Shown: in pieces, positions 26,722 to 34,734 of the stretch
Position numbering within the stretch: position 1 is the stretch's first letter
How the letters are laid out: each line of letters opens with the position of its first letter
Origin: Bryobacter sp964387685
GTDB taxonomy: Bacteria > Acidobacteriota > Terriglobia > Bryobacterales > Bryobacteraceae
DNA length: 64,000 bases
Direction of reading: 5' to 3'
Assembly: GCA_964387685.1 (NCBI GenBank)
Contig: CAYLXK010000020.1
Span: 1-64,000, forward strand
The notes under the pieces: generated by a model
The model's database searches: none
What the model was told of the DNA's origin: nothing
The model's input: the letters and a program-made list of their open reading frames with translations, nothing else
Program-made: the position numbers and the translations under genes

Positions 26722-26750
26722 GGCCACTTTACGCCACTTTGCGCCACTCG
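26722..26750 (-). promoter_or_regulatory. MraZ boxes: three repeats at 10-bp spacing
   Basis: On the minus strand the sequence reads GAGTGGCGC, AAAGTGGCGT, AAAGTGGCCC: three copies of an AGTGGC core exactly one helical turn apart, downstream of the -10 and upstream of the mraZ start. This matches the known layout of MraZ operators (three or four direct repeats, period 10; the AAAGTG core is the form reported for Mollicutes). Confidence 0.8.
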
Positions 26751-26763
26751 GTTCTCTAGGTAA

Positions 26764-26793
26764 ACTATAGGGCAGCCCTTGAGGAGGAATCAA
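26764..26793 (-). promoter_or_regulatory. dcw operon promoter upstream of mraZ
   Basis: -35 TTGATT (26793-26788) and -10 TATAGT (26769-26764) with an 18-bp spacer, on the minus strand. A perfect 7-bp inverted repeat, CCCTTGA and TCAAGGG (26776-26796), covers the -35 and part of the spacer and could be a second operator. Transcription would start just before the MraZ boxes. Confidence 0.65.
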
Positions 26794-27001
26794 GGGTTTA
26801 ATTACTTTTTTTGCGAATGGGTGTCCGCGCGGAAGTCTTCTCTTTTCTTTCGCTTAGAGACGGAAAGTGGGAAAACACTCGAATCGGAGGCTCGACCACT
26901 AGATGTAGTGTCATAGGCCGGCTTAAGCGCTAGCAATTGGATAAAACTTTCGAAAGAAGATTCCCTCGCAGGAAATCTTGGATTTGCTACATTGAGAGGG
27001 C

Positions 27002-27544
27002 ATGTTAGGCCAGTCGTTGTACGACATCGATCCCGGCGAGGAAATGCCGGAGATCGTACGGATGATTGTGGAGATTCCAAAAAACTCCGCCAACAAGTAT
27101 GAGTACGACGGGAAGCTGGGACTCTTCCGCCTGGATCGGAGCCTGTACTCTTCCGTTCATTATCCTGGGGACTACGGATTTATCCCTGGGACGATGGCGG
27201 AGGACAACGATCCACTCGACATCCTGTGTCTGGTGACGGAGCCGAGCGTGACGGGATGCCTGATCATGGTGAGGCCGGTGGGGATTTTGAACATGATAGA
27301 CAGCTCGGAGCGGGACCAGAAGGTATTGGCGGTGCCAACGCGCAACCCGCGTTACGAGCAGATCCATACGATCGACCAGGTTTTCCCCCACGTGCGAAGG
27401 GAAATTGAGCACTTCTTTACGATCTACAAGGAACTGGAAGGCAAGCGGACGGAGATCGAGGGCTGGGGCGGACCCAAGGAAGCGCGGAAGGCGATACTGG
27501 AGTCGCGTCAAGCTTACTTCGAGTTACATAAGCCCGAAGTGTAA
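27002..27544 (+). CDS. ppa: Family I inorganic pyrophosphatase
   Basis: 180 aa. HYPGDYGFIPGT and the family I signature DNDPLDIL are intact, together with the later RDQKVLAVP and FFTIYKELEGK blocks. It hydrolyses pyrophosphate in the cytosol to drive biosynthesis. A -10-like TACATT (26988-26993) ends 8 nt before the ATG and GAGAGGG lies in between. The 205 nt between it and the dcw promoter (26797-27001) contain no gene I can support. Confidence 0.95.
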   Translation: MLGQSLYDIDPGEEMPEIVRMIVEIPKNSANKYEYDGKLGLFRLDRSLYSSVHYPGDYGFIPGTMAEDNDPLDILCLVTEPSVTGCLIMVRPVGILNMIDSSERDQKVLAVPTRNPRYEQIHTIDQVFPHVRREIEHFFTIYKELEGKRTEIEGWGGPKEARKAILESRQAYFELHKPEV

Positions 27545-27632
27545 ATCATACCGGTGAGGGCCGGACGAGTCTCATTCGGCAAAAGGCCGCAGGCGGGTGA
27601 AGTCGCTTTGCTACATGCACTTAGACGGTGTA

Positions 27633-27660
27633 TTGCATTCGAAATAAAAATAAATATTGT
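27633..27660 (+). promoter_or_regulatory. Possible promoter of the secreted two-gene unit
   Basis: A TTGCAT, about 16 nt of A-rich sequence, then TATTGT followed by a run of T, in an AT-rich patch 30-60 nt before the 27691 start. A second -10-like CATACT ends 6 nt before the ATG. Neither is certain; the local drop in GC is the clearest feature. Confidence 0.35.
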
Positions 27661-27690
27661 TTTTTTTAGTTCGAGTTTCATACTAATCGC

Positions 27691-28647
27691 ATGAAGTACC
27701 TACTTCTTTCCTTATTGCTGTTGGTTTCGGTAGGCACCAACCTACCTGCTGCAGAGTCTCCGGTGAAAGCACGGCTTCTCCATGAAAAGCTTTTTTCCCC
27801 AGGTAGCATTATAGTTACCACGAAAGTCCTCGGACCGGCGATCTGCGCGGTCGTGGATTCGGCGTCAAGTAGTGGTACGCGCACCTATCTCCGAATCGTC
27901 GCGGGGAAAGTAGCCGACCGCGTGGAATTCAAAATGGTGGCAAATGTGCCAGTCGCGGTAGACGATGATTTGGTGATCTGGGCGCAGGGATCCCGGAACG
28001 GGGCCACGCTCTATTCGCTGAAGCCTTCGACCGGGAAATCCCTAACGATCTCGTTGCCTTTTCGGGCGGCCACTGGCGTAACCATTGCTGATGGCAAGGC
28101 CTATTTTATCGTGAAGGATCAGAATGTAATGGAGTTATATCGCACCGATTTGGCCTCGGGAACCAGCGATCGAATCGACAATCTTGCCGCTTTTCCCGCT
28201 TTCTTCCGGTTCGGGCAATCGTCGAACGAGAAGCTAGTTATCCTGGACCCGGTAAGCGGCAGCTTTCGGGTGGATCGCGTCAACGATGGCCACATAGCAG
28301 GCGTCTGGTACACGCTGGACTCCAAATTGGTGGAGGAGGCGAAAAGGAAAAGTCCGCCCAGGACGGTCTCTCCCGGGATTATGGGCTACGAATCGGTCAT
28401 CCTTAATCATGCTCAGAACTCGCCGGACCGGCACCTCTTCATCCTAAGCCGGGGTGAACCGGGCCAAGGCAATTACGCTTTGGAGGTCGATGCCACGGGC
28501 AGATCTCAACGCGCCCTGTTCCTGCAGTTCCCCAACGAGAGTCCCAAGCACGTGCCATTCCACGGCAATCTGTTTTCGTTGCAACAGGGGCTTGGCTTTC
28601 TGACGCCGGAAGGCCAGTTGATGGCTTACACGGGGGTGCGCCAGTGA
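27691..28647 (+). CDS. Secreted protein of unknown function (possible beta-propeller)
   Basis: 318 aa. Signal peptide at residues 1-20 (KYLLLSLLLLVSVGTNLPA). The mature part is rich in beta-type repeats of the form hydrophobic-DGKAYFIV, LVIWAQGSRNGATLYSL, KLVILDPVSGSFRV, consistent with a propeller, but no family signature was recognised. Base composition is lower in GC than the neighbours. Its TGA stop overlaps the GTG of the next gene (GTGA), so the two are co-translated. Confidence 0.72.
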   Translation: MKYLLLSLLLLVSVGTNLPAAESPVKARLLHEKLFSPGSIIVTTKVLGPAICAVVDSASSSGTRTYLRIVAGKVADRVEFKMVANVPVAVDDDLVIWAQGSRNGATLYSLKPSTGKSLTISLPFRAATGVTIADGKAYFIVKDQNVMELYRTDLASGTSDRIDNLAAFPAFFRFGQSSNEKLVILDPVSGSFRVDRVNDGHIAGVWYTLDSKLVEEAKRKSPPRTVSPGIMGYESVILNHAQNSPDRHLFILSRGEPGQGNYALEVDATGRSQRALFLQFPNESPKHVPFHGNLFSLQQGLGFLTPEGQLMAYTGVRQ

Positions 28648-28937
28648 AATCGATTATCCGAAGCGTCGTCCTCGCACTCTCTATTTCAAGCGCTATCCTG
28701 CCCTCCTGCGTAACTTTCAATGTCAACTGCAGTGACGTCGGAGGGGTGGGAAGCTGCTTTGTGGCTTCGATTCTTGGCACGAGAAATTGGGTGTATGGCA
28801 GCAATACCTACAACTCATGCAGTACTGGCTGCAGTCCCACCACCCAAATGGAAGAGTTCAACGTAACCGTGTACTATACCGGCTGCGACGATCTGCCACA
28901 CGAAATGCACTTCCATACCTGCTGCAATGTCCTGTAA
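28644..28937 (+). CDS. Small exported cysteine-rich protein
   Basis: 97 aa. Signal sequence at residues 1-21 (RSVVLALSISSAILPS) with C22 right after it; LPSC resembles a lipobox but Pro at -2 is unusual. Eight Cys in total: 22, 29, 38, 59, 63, 81, 93, 94, the last two adjacent. An even number of Cys in an exported protein suggests a disulphide-knotted fold. No family was recognised. GTG start, coupled to the upstream secreted protein. Confidence 0.65.
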   Translation: MKSIIRSVVLALSISSAILPSCVTFNVNCSDVGGVGSCFVASILGTRNWVYGSNTYNSCSTGCSPTTQMEEFNVTVYYTGCDDLPHEMHFHTCCNVL

Positions 28938-29009
28938 ACGATAGTTCGCATTCGTTCCGGAGAGAACCGGGCTGGATGGCGACTAATCGTTAGAGTTTCT
29001 CGGTTATGC

Positions 29010-29043
29010 GAGGGGTAGGGGCTATTAAACGCCTTTACCCCTC
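29010..29043 (+). terminator. Candidate terminator between convergent genes
   Basis: GAGGGGTA (29010-29017) pairs with TACCCCTC (29036-29043); the 18-nt loop starts GGGGC and has GCC near its end, which could extend the stem. It is followed by AATTGTTTGG, a weak T tract. Suitable to end the unit 27691-28937. Confidence 0.4.
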
Positions 29044-29091
29044 AATTGTTTGGCAGCGACGAAGTCCTTGGGGCGATGCAGAATTCTGGAG

Positions 29092-29505
29092 CTACTGGAG
29101 GTTCACGATGAGCGAGGTGGTCGCCGGGATCTCGAAGCTGGCGTCTTTGAAAGCGGGCGGGCCCATGCGGCCTTTGGCGTCTTTGGAGGCGGCGACGGGC
29201 TCTTTGGGAATGCCGATGAAGTTTGCATCGAGCTTGGAGTTGTTGTTCAAGTCATGATAGGCGGCGACGGCGTAGGTGCCGGGGGAAAGGCCGTCAAACT
29301 TGGCCGTGGCGATACCGCCGGAAATGGGGACGCGGAGCATGGCGACGGCTTTTTCGGCCTTCGTGGGGAAGGACGAGGCGTCCTTGAAGACTGCGACTGC
29401 GGCCATGCCTTTCTCGCTTTTGAAACCCTTGACGGTTACTTCCAAAGAATGCGTTTGAGCTGTGAGGAGCGCGGCTGCAAGGAGGGCGAGGGAAAGTTGA
29501 CGCAT
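29092..29505 (-). CDS. Exported DUF2141 family protein
   Basis: 137 aa. Signal peptide RQLSLALLAAALLTAQ at residues 2-17, then the DUF2141 beta sandwich: EVTVKGFKSEKGMAAVAVF, GLSPGTYAVAAYHDLNNNSKLD, FIGIPKEPVAAS. The DLNNNSKLD loop looks like a metal-binding turn. Function of the family is unknown. ATG 29505 is preferred since the longer frame has no family-like sequence before the signal peptide. Confidence 0.82.
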   Translation of the reverse strand: MRQLSLALLAAALLTAQTHSLEVTVKGFKSEKGMAAVAVFKDASSFPTKAEKAVAMLRVPISGGIATAKFDGLSPGTYAVAAYHDLNNNSKLDANFIGIPKEPVAASKDAKGRMGPPAFKDASFEIPATTSLIVNLQ

Positions 29506-29623
29506 ACGAGGGGAGAGATGCGGGCTGACGAAGAAAGATTTCCGAAAACTGCTAGAGCCAGGTGTAGGACGGGGATGCGGCCTTGATTCCTCTGTTAGGG
29601 CTAGTGTAAGTGCCGGGCCGACA

Positions 29624-30001
29624 TTAGGCGGCGAGACCATTGATGCCGCTGTAGTGCACACTTTTCACCTTCGCCCACGTGCGAACGGGCCAACGGCAGT
29701 AGGCTCCCGACTTTGTATCGTCCTGGCCAAGTGGAACGAGCTGGATAGGATCCCAGATCAGCAGAGGACTGTTTGGGAAGGCACGCAGGATGAGGCCCGC
29801 GGCAAAGTAGGGAGAGCCTGATGAATTTACCGCAGCCTCGATGAAGCGGGAGGTGGCGCCACATTCCTTGCCAGCCAGCAAATCCATAGTGCGGAAGTAA
29901 AGGAGCAACATAAAAGTCCGGCAGTGGTCGATCAATTCGGGGAATTGCAGGATCGCCTCCTCCCAGGTCTCCGAGTAGCGGTTCGCGGTTTGGTAGCACA
30001 T
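29624..30001 (-). CDS. Hypothetical protein
   Basis: 125 aa with ordinary amino acid composition (WEEAILQFPELIDHCRTFMLLLY; FPNSPLLIWDPIQLV), unlike the Arg/Pro-rich shadow frame over the same bases. No family was recognised, no signal peptide, and no good ribosome binding site. It fills an otherwise empty 640-nt stretch between the DUF2141 gene and blaI. It could be a fragment of a larger gene. Confidence 0.42.
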   Translation of the reverse strand: MCYQTANRYSETWEEAILQFPELIDHCRTFMLLLYFRTMDLLAGKECGATSRFIEAAVNSSGSPYFAAGLILRAFPNSPLLIWDPIQLVPLGQDDTKSGAYCRWPVRTWAKVKSVHYSGINGLAA

Positions 30002-30082
30002 CGCGGCGTAGTGGTTCCTCGGGGCTCCTTCGTATAGGTGATCAAGATTAACGAGGGAAATGAATCAGCGCCAAGAAAACTG

Positions 30083-30111
30083 TTGCAATCGGCGCGGATC
30101 AATGCTAGATT
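30083..30111 (+). promoter_or_regulatory. Promoter of blaI-M56 operon
   Basis: TTGCAA (30083-30088) and TAGATT (30106-30111), spacer 17 nt. The -10 lies inside the first operator. A second -10-like TAGCAT (30132-30137) ends 7 nt before the blaI ATG and would make a leaderless message. Confidence 0.45.
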
Positions 30112-30137
30112 TCCAGCATATGCTAGTTTTCTAGCAT
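30102..30137 (+). promoter_or_regulatory. Two abutting 18-bp BlaI-type operators
   Basis: Operator 1 (30102-30119) reads ATGCTAGATTTCCAGCAT, a slightly imperfect dyad. Operator 2 (30120-30137) reads ATGCTAGTTTTCTAGCAT, a perfect 7-bp dyad with 4-nt centre. They touch with no gap, so two repressor dimers would sit side by side over the promoter and just upstream of the blaI ATG at 30145. Confidence 0.72.
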
Positions 30138-30144
30138 CACAACT

Positions 30145-30522
30145 ATGAGCGACGACCTATCGCGCCGGGAACGGCAAATCATGAACGTGCTGCATCGCTT
30201 GAAAAAGGCGACGGCGGGAGAGATCAGCGTTGAGATGGAGGAGGCGCCCAGCTATTCGGCCGTGCGGGCGCATCTGGCCACGATGGAGCGCAAGGGGCTG
30301 GTTAAACACGAACAGGAAGCGACGCGCTATGTGTACTATCCGGCGGTATCGCAGGAGAAGGCACGCAAGAGCGCGGTGCGGCAATTGGTGGATACGTTTT
30401 TTGGAGGGTCGCCGGGGATGGCGGCGGCGGCGCTCTTGGATCCGCAGGCGGCGAAATTAAGCGATGAGGAATTGGACCGGCTGCAGGCGTTGATCGATCA
30501 GGCGCGCAAGGAGGGGAGATGA
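30145..30522 (+). CDS. blaI: BlaI/MecI-family repressor
   Basis: 125 aa. Winged helix with LSRRERQIMNVLHRL, TAGEISVEM, SYSAVRAHLATMERKGLV and HEQEATRYVYYPAV, the standard BlaI layout, then the C-terminal dimerisation helices. BlaI repressors are cleaved after their M56 partner senses a signal, which relieves repression. The stop overlaps the start of that partner (ATGA). In Acidobacteriota such pairs are common and are not proof of beta-lactam sensing. Confidence 0.92.
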   Translation: MSDDLSRRERQIMNVLHRLKKATAGEISVEMEEAPSYSAVRAHLATMERKGLVKHEQEATRYVYYPAVSQEKARKSAVRQLVDTFFGGSPGMAAAALLDPQAAKLSDEELDRLQALIDQARKEGR

Positions 30523-32102
30523 TTACCGATACTTACCTGACGCTGGCGGTTCAATCGACGGTGGTGCTGGGTTCGGCGGCGCTGGTGACGGCGGCGCTTC
30601 AGAAGGCTTCCGCGGCGCTGCGGCATGCGATCTGGGCGGGGGCATTTTGCCTTTTGCTAGTGCTGCCATGGGCGCCTCGGCTTGCGTGGGTTTCGTATAC
30701 GCAAGCGGTGGAAGTGCCCCAGGGATGGGCCGAAGCGGCGGGGAGAATGCGGGTGACGGTGAATGGGAACGATCTCACTAAGGGTCTCACCGGGGCCACC
30801 TGGAACTGGGCGCTGCTTGCGATGTGGATGCATGCGCTGGGGGCAGTAGGGATTCTGGGGCGGGCGGCGGTGGCAACGGCGATGCTGCGAAGACGAGTGG
30901 AGGCGCAAAGTCTCACGGTGCCGATGGTGATGGGCTTGTGGAGGCCGCGGGTGTACTTGCCTCCGGCGGCCGAGAGTTGGACAGCGGAGCGTCGGGAGGC
31001 CGTCGAGGCGCACGAGAGACAGCATGTGGCGCGTTTGGACTTATGGTGGCAACTGGCGGGGCTGTTGGGTACCGCGCTGTATTGGCCGAACCCACTGGTT
31101 TGGTGGGCCAGGATGCGAATGACGGAAGAATGCGAGCAGGCCTGTGACGACGGGGTGCTGGCGCAGGGCGTGGCGCCGAGCCGCTACGCGGAACATCTGG
31201 TGGAAATTGCGCGGGGCCTCAAAGGAGGCAGCAGCGGTGTAGGAGAGACGGCTTATTTAGAAGGAGGACTTGCCATGGCAAGACCAAATACTTTAGATTC
31301 CCGGGTGCGGATGGTGCTAGATCCATTCCGTTCCCACGACCATTTGAAGAGATCGACGGCGGCGCTGGTGGCGCTATGCGGATTGGGACTTTTAATTCCG
31401 GTGACCGGCTACCGGGTGTTGGCGCAAGAGGCAGTGACCGGGATTCGCGGCGTGGTGAAAGATGCAAGCGGTGCGCCGGTGGGCGGAGCGCGGGTGCTGG
31501 TGAGCGATGGGACCCGCTTCTCGGAGGTCATGGGCAACACGAGGAAGGAAGTCGTGAAGACCAATGCCGAAGGGCAGTTCCAGTTTCAAGGCCTGCCGGG
31601 CGGGAGTTGGACGGTGACGATAACGCGGGATGGCTACGCGAAGCTGGAGGTGTCCGGGCTGCAGGTGGCCGAGGGGCGCACGACCAAGTTTGACCCGGTC
31701 TTGTACGATGGCAAAGCCAGCGTGGAGCCGCAATCGCGCTGGAAGAACGAAGCGGGAGCCCCGCCGCCGCCGCCGCCACCACCGCCGCCGGGATCGAACG
31801 TAGTGGGTAAGTTGCGAGTGTCCGGTGAAGCGATGCGGGAAAAGCTCGTGACAAAGGTGACGCCGATGTATCCTCCGGACTGCAAGGCCGAGCGTGTGCA
31901 GGGAACGGTGCTAATTCGGGCTCGGGTGGGCAAGCATGGCTCTGTGGAATTGGCCGAGGTCATTAATCAATTAGTGGACCCGCGCTTGGTGAGAGCCGCA
32001 CTCGATGCCGTAAAGCAGTGGCGCTATGAGACTACGCTGCTGAACGGCAATCCAGTAGAGGTAGAGACGGAGATCGAGGTGAACTTTACTCTACTGCCTT
32101 AA
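30519..32102 (+). CDS. M56 (BlaR1-type) sensor protease with carboxypeptidase-like and TonB C-terminal domains
   Basis: 527 aa. N-terminal membrane helices, then the M56 protease with H165-E166-R167-Q168-H169 (HExxH) and the downstream EECEQACDDGVL block. One more helix follows (about 288-305). Instead of a penicillin-binding sensor there is a carboxypeptidase regulatory-like beta domain (GIRGVVKDASGAPVGGARV), a run of ten Pro near residue 420, and a TonB C-terminal domain (VTPMYPPDCKAERVQGTVLI). It forms an operon with blaI. The signal it senses is unknown. It ends directly at the stop of the convergent oxidoreductase gene. Confidence 0.87.
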   Translation: MITDTYLTLAVQSTVVLGSAALVTAALQKASAALRHAIWAGAFCLLLVLPWAPRLAWVSYTQAVEVPQGWAEAAGRMRVTVNGNDLTKGLTGATWNWALLAMWMHALGAVGILGRAAVATAMLRRRVEAQSLTVPMVMGLWRPRVYLPPAAESWTAERREAVEAHERQHVARLDLWWQLAGLLGTALYWPNPLVWWARMRMTEECEQACDDGVLAQGVAPSRYAEHLVEIARGLKGGSSGVGETAYLEGGLAMARPNTLDSRVRMVLDPFRSHDHLKRSTAALVALCGLGLLIPVTGYRVLAQEAVTGIRGVVKDASGAPVGGARVLVSDGTRFSEVMGNTRKEVVKTNAEGQFQFQGLPGGSWTVTITRDGYAKLEVSGLQVAEGRTTKFDPVLYDGKASVEPQSRWKNEAGAPPPPPPPPPPGSNVVGKLRVSGEAMREKLVTKVTPMYPPDCKAERVQGTVLIRARVGKHGSVELAEVINQLVDPRLVRAALDAVKQWRYETTLLNGNPVEVETEIEVNFTLLP

Positions 32103-33440
32103 TCAGGCTTTGACCTTCATCGCGACGGGGTCCCAGTGCACGAGCTTCTTCTCGAAATAGGAGGTGTTGCTCAAAAGCGCTGGGGCCGCGGCGCGCAGAC
32201 CAAAGGAGGCGTCTTCAATGACGGCGCGCTGGTTGCGGATGGCATCGATGAAGTTGGCGTGATGCGCGTATTGTTCCGTGTAGCCGGGCGGGGTGCGGTA
32301 GCTCCAGCTCGCCGCGGGCCGCAGGGAATCGGCGCTCGGCTTTTGGTCCGGGTGCTTTTCCTTGTAGGACTTGAGGAAGTTCTCTTTGACGTGGGCGGGG
32401 AAGGGCTCAAGGTCGTAGCCGGGACGGGATTCGCGCGGGATGGAAGTGACCGTAAAGCCGTTGCCGACATCAAGCGTGATGTAGCCTTCGGTACCCGTGA
32501 AGCGGAAGCTCTGGCCGCCGCCGGTGCCGGCTTCGAAATTAACGCGCAAAGTGACCTGGTGGGCGGGGTGCTTGTCGGTCTTGGGGTAATCGTAGAGTCC
32601 GACCAGGAGATCGGGCACATCGCGGCCGTCGTTCCAGAAGTAAGTGCCGCCGCTGGCGTAGACACGCTCTGGGCCCATGGAATCCATGGCGTAATGGATG
32701 CCGCTGAAGAGGTGGACAAAGAGGTCGCCGGCTATGCCGGTGCCATAGTCCTGGTAGTTGCGCCAACGGAAGAGGCGGATGGGTTCAAAGGGGCGCTTGG
32801 GGGCGGAGCCGAGGAAGCGATCCCAATCGACGGTCTGGGGCGAGGCGTCGTAGGGGATGACGTACTGCCAGGCGCCGAGGGCGGAGTTGCGATCGTAGTA
32901 GGCCTCGATCATGCGGATCTCGCCGATTTTGCCTTCCTGGATAACCTCGCGGAGGCGCGTATAGAGGATATTGCTCACGCGCTGCGAGCCCACCTGGAGA
33001 ATCTTGCCGGACTTCTTTTCGGCGGCGATGACGCGGTGGCCGTCCTCGGGCTTTTGGACCATGGGCTTCTGGCAATAGACGTGTTTACCGGCGAGGAGGG
33101 CCTCACTGGCCTGGGTGGCGTGCCAATGGTCGGGAGTGGCGACGATGACAGCGTCGATATCGGTTCGGGCAAGAATCTCGCGGTAGTCGCGGGTAGTGAA
33201 GAGCCCCTTGCCGAAGACTTCTTTCGCTCGTTCGAGGCGACCAGTGTAGATGTCGGCGGCGGCGACCAGTTCGACGCCGGGGACGCTGGTGGAAGCCTTG
33301 GCATCACCCAGGCCCATGTTGCCAATGCCAATGCAGCCGATGCGGATTTTGTCATTGGGGGAAACTTTGGATTGGCCTTGCGCGGCGGCCGCAGCGCTCA
33401 AAAATGTAGCGGTTTCGAGGAACTCTCTTCGTGTAGACAT
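32103..33440 (-). CDS. Gfo/Idh/MocA-family oxidoreductase, Tat-exported
   Basis: 445 aa. Tat signal STRREFLETATFLSAAAAA. Rossmann start RIGCIGIGNMG, VATPDHWHA, and YCQKPM in place of the more usual EKP motif (a variant common in soil and marine relatives). C-terminal substrate domain with GDLFVHLFSGIHYAM. It probably oxidises or reduces a sugar outside the cytoplasm with bound NAD(P). Its ATG lies 16 nt from that of the divergent isomerase, so the two may act on the same substrate. Confidence 0.88.
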   Translation of the reverse strand: MSTRREFLETATFLSAAAAAQGQSKVSPNDKIRIGCIGIGNMGLGDAKASTSVPGVELVAAADIYTGRLERAKEVFGKGLFTTRDYREILARTDIDAVIVATPDHWHATQASEALLAGKHVYCQKPMVQKPEDGHRVIAAEKKSGKILQVGSQRVSNILYTRLREVIQEGKIGEIRMIEAYYDRNSALGAWQYVIPYDASPQTVDWDRFLGSAPKRPFEPIRLFRWRNYQDYGTGIAGDLFVHLFSGIHYAMDSMGPERVYASGGTYFWNDGRDVPDLLVGLYDYPKTDKHPAHQVTLRVNFEAGTGGGQSFRFTGTEGYITLDVGNGFTVTSIPRESRPGYDLEPFPAHVKENFLKSYKEKHPDQKPSADSLRPAASWSYRTPPGYTEQYAHHANFIDAIRNQRAVIEDASFGLRAAAPALLSNTSYFEKKLVHWDPVAMKVKA

Positions 33441-33456
33441 CGCTTAGACTCAGGAT

Positions 33457-34341
33457 ATGTCAATCGCAAGGCGAGAAGTATTGGCCATGCTGCCGCTGGC
33501 GGCATGGGGCGCGCAACAGCAGAAGATCGCGGTCTCTACGTATTCCTTTTGGCACCTGCGCGGAGAGAAGTATCCGCTGGAAAAGGTGATCGAGCATGCC
33601 GACCGGATGGGCTTTGACGGCGTGGAGTTGCTGCACCGCCAGTTCGCTAGCGAAGACACCGCTTATTTGAACAAGCTGAAGCAGATGGCGTTCGATCGGG
33701 GACTATCTTTGCCAATGCTCTCGATCCACCAGGACTTTGTATTCCCGGAAGCGGCGGAGCGAGCAAAACATATCGACCATACGAAGAAGATGGTGGACCT
33801 GGCGGCCCAATTGGGGATTCCGGCGATCCGCTTGAATTCCGGCCGTTGGAAAACGGTGAAGAGCTTCGACGATTTGATGAAGGTGAAGGGCGATGAGCTG
33901 CCCCTTCCGGGCTTCCAAGAGGCGGATGCGATCCGGTGGTGTGTGGAGTCCATTCAAGCGTGCCTGCCACACGCCGAGAAGGCCGGCGTAAAGCTGTGCC
34001 TGGAGAATCACTGGGGCCTGACGACCAAGACGGAGACGCTCCTAAAGATCTGGAAAGCGGTGAACTCGCCTTGGCTCGGGATCAACATGGATACGGGCAA
34101 CTATCCGGTGGAGCCCTATCCCGAGATTGAGAAACTGGCGCCGCACGCGAGTATTGTGCAGGCGAAGACGTACTATGGCGGCGGGGTTTGGTACACGCTG
34201 GACCTGGACTACAAGCGGATTGCCGGGATTCTGAAGAAGGCGAAGTTTAATGGGTGGGTGAGCCTGGAGATGGAAGGCAACGAGGATGCGTTGACGGCGG
34301 TGCCGAGGAGCCTCGCGATGCTGAGAACCGCTTTTTCATGA
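33457..34341 (+). CDS. Sugar phosphate isomerase/epimerase family (xylose isomerase-like TIM barrel)
   Basis: 294 aa. A short N-terminal Tat-like signal (SIARREVLAMLPLAAWG). Barrel motifs with metal ligands: FDGVELLHRQF, LSIHQDF, LENHWGL, INMDTGNYPV, SLEMEG. Likely interconverts sugars in the periplasm, together with the divergent Gfo/Idh protein. TAGACT (33445-33450) ends 6 nt before the ATG and no Shine-Dalgarno is present. Confidence 0.85.
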   Translation: MSIARREVLAMLPLAAWGAQQQKIAVSTYSFWHLRGEKYPLEKVIEHADRMGFDGVELLHRQFASEDTAYLNKLKQMAFDRGLSLPMLSIHQDFVFPEAAERAKHIDHTKKMVDLAAQLGIPAIRLNSGRWKTVKSFDDLMKVKGDELPLPGFQEADAIRWCVESIQACLPHAEKAGVKLCLENHWGLTTKTETLLKIWKAVNSPWLGINMDTGNYPVEPYPEIEKLAPHASIVQAKTYYGGGVWYTLDLDYKRIAGILKKAKFNGWVSLEMEGNEDALTAVPRSLAMLRTAFS

Positions 34342-34354
34342 CATTAACGAAATC

Positions 34355-34729
34355 ATGAATGGAACGGCGATCCAGATTCGCCGCGAAGAAGTGACGCGCG
34401 ACTTTCGGGCTCTCGCAGACCGTTTGGGCGTATCGATTACTAACGCGGTAGCGGTAGCGGTCAAGTCGAAGCTGGCGGAAGAGGAAGTGAAGAAGAGCCA
34501 GGAGCGAGAGGTGCGGAAACGGAAGTTTCGGGAAATCCTCGAAAAGCTCTGGGCGCTGCCCGTAGTAGGCCGGATCTTGACCGACGAGGACGGACTTCCG
34601 AAGGCGATATGCGATCGGAAGATCGTGTCCCAAATAGTAGTGTTCAGCCGAACCAGGCGGGAGCTTAGCCTGGAGGCGAAGTATCTGCGGGTAGGCTTCT
34701 ATCCAGATCGAGACATATTCAGAGCGTAA
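34355..34729 (+). CDS. VapB-like antitoxin without partner toxin
   Basis: 124 aa. The N-terminus (EEVTRDFRALADRLGVSITNAVA) and the middle (REILEKLWALPVVGRI, DEDGLPK) resemble Rv0623/VapB-type antitoxins, which normally end right after the DE-GLP motif. Here about 40 extra residues follow and no PIN toxin comes next. It may be an orphan antitoxin with an altered C-terminus or a solitary regulator. The opposite strand is also open across this stretch, which lowers certainty. Confidence 0.5.
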   Translation: MNGTAIQIRREEVTRDFRALADRLGVSITNAVAVAVKSKLAEEEVKKSQEREVRKRKFREILEKLWALPVVGRILTDEDGLPKAICDRKIVSQIVVFSRTRRELSLEAKYLRVGFYPDRDIFRA

Positions 34730-34734
34730 GCCTC

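Noticed and set aside
29601..29999. 132-aa minus-strand frame
   Set aside because: Arg/Pro/Leu-rich shadow of the better frame at 29624-30001.
31755..31790. CCG-rich run as a simple repeat or CRISPR-like element
   Set aside because: It encodes the polyproline linker of the M56-TonB protein and has no spacer structure.
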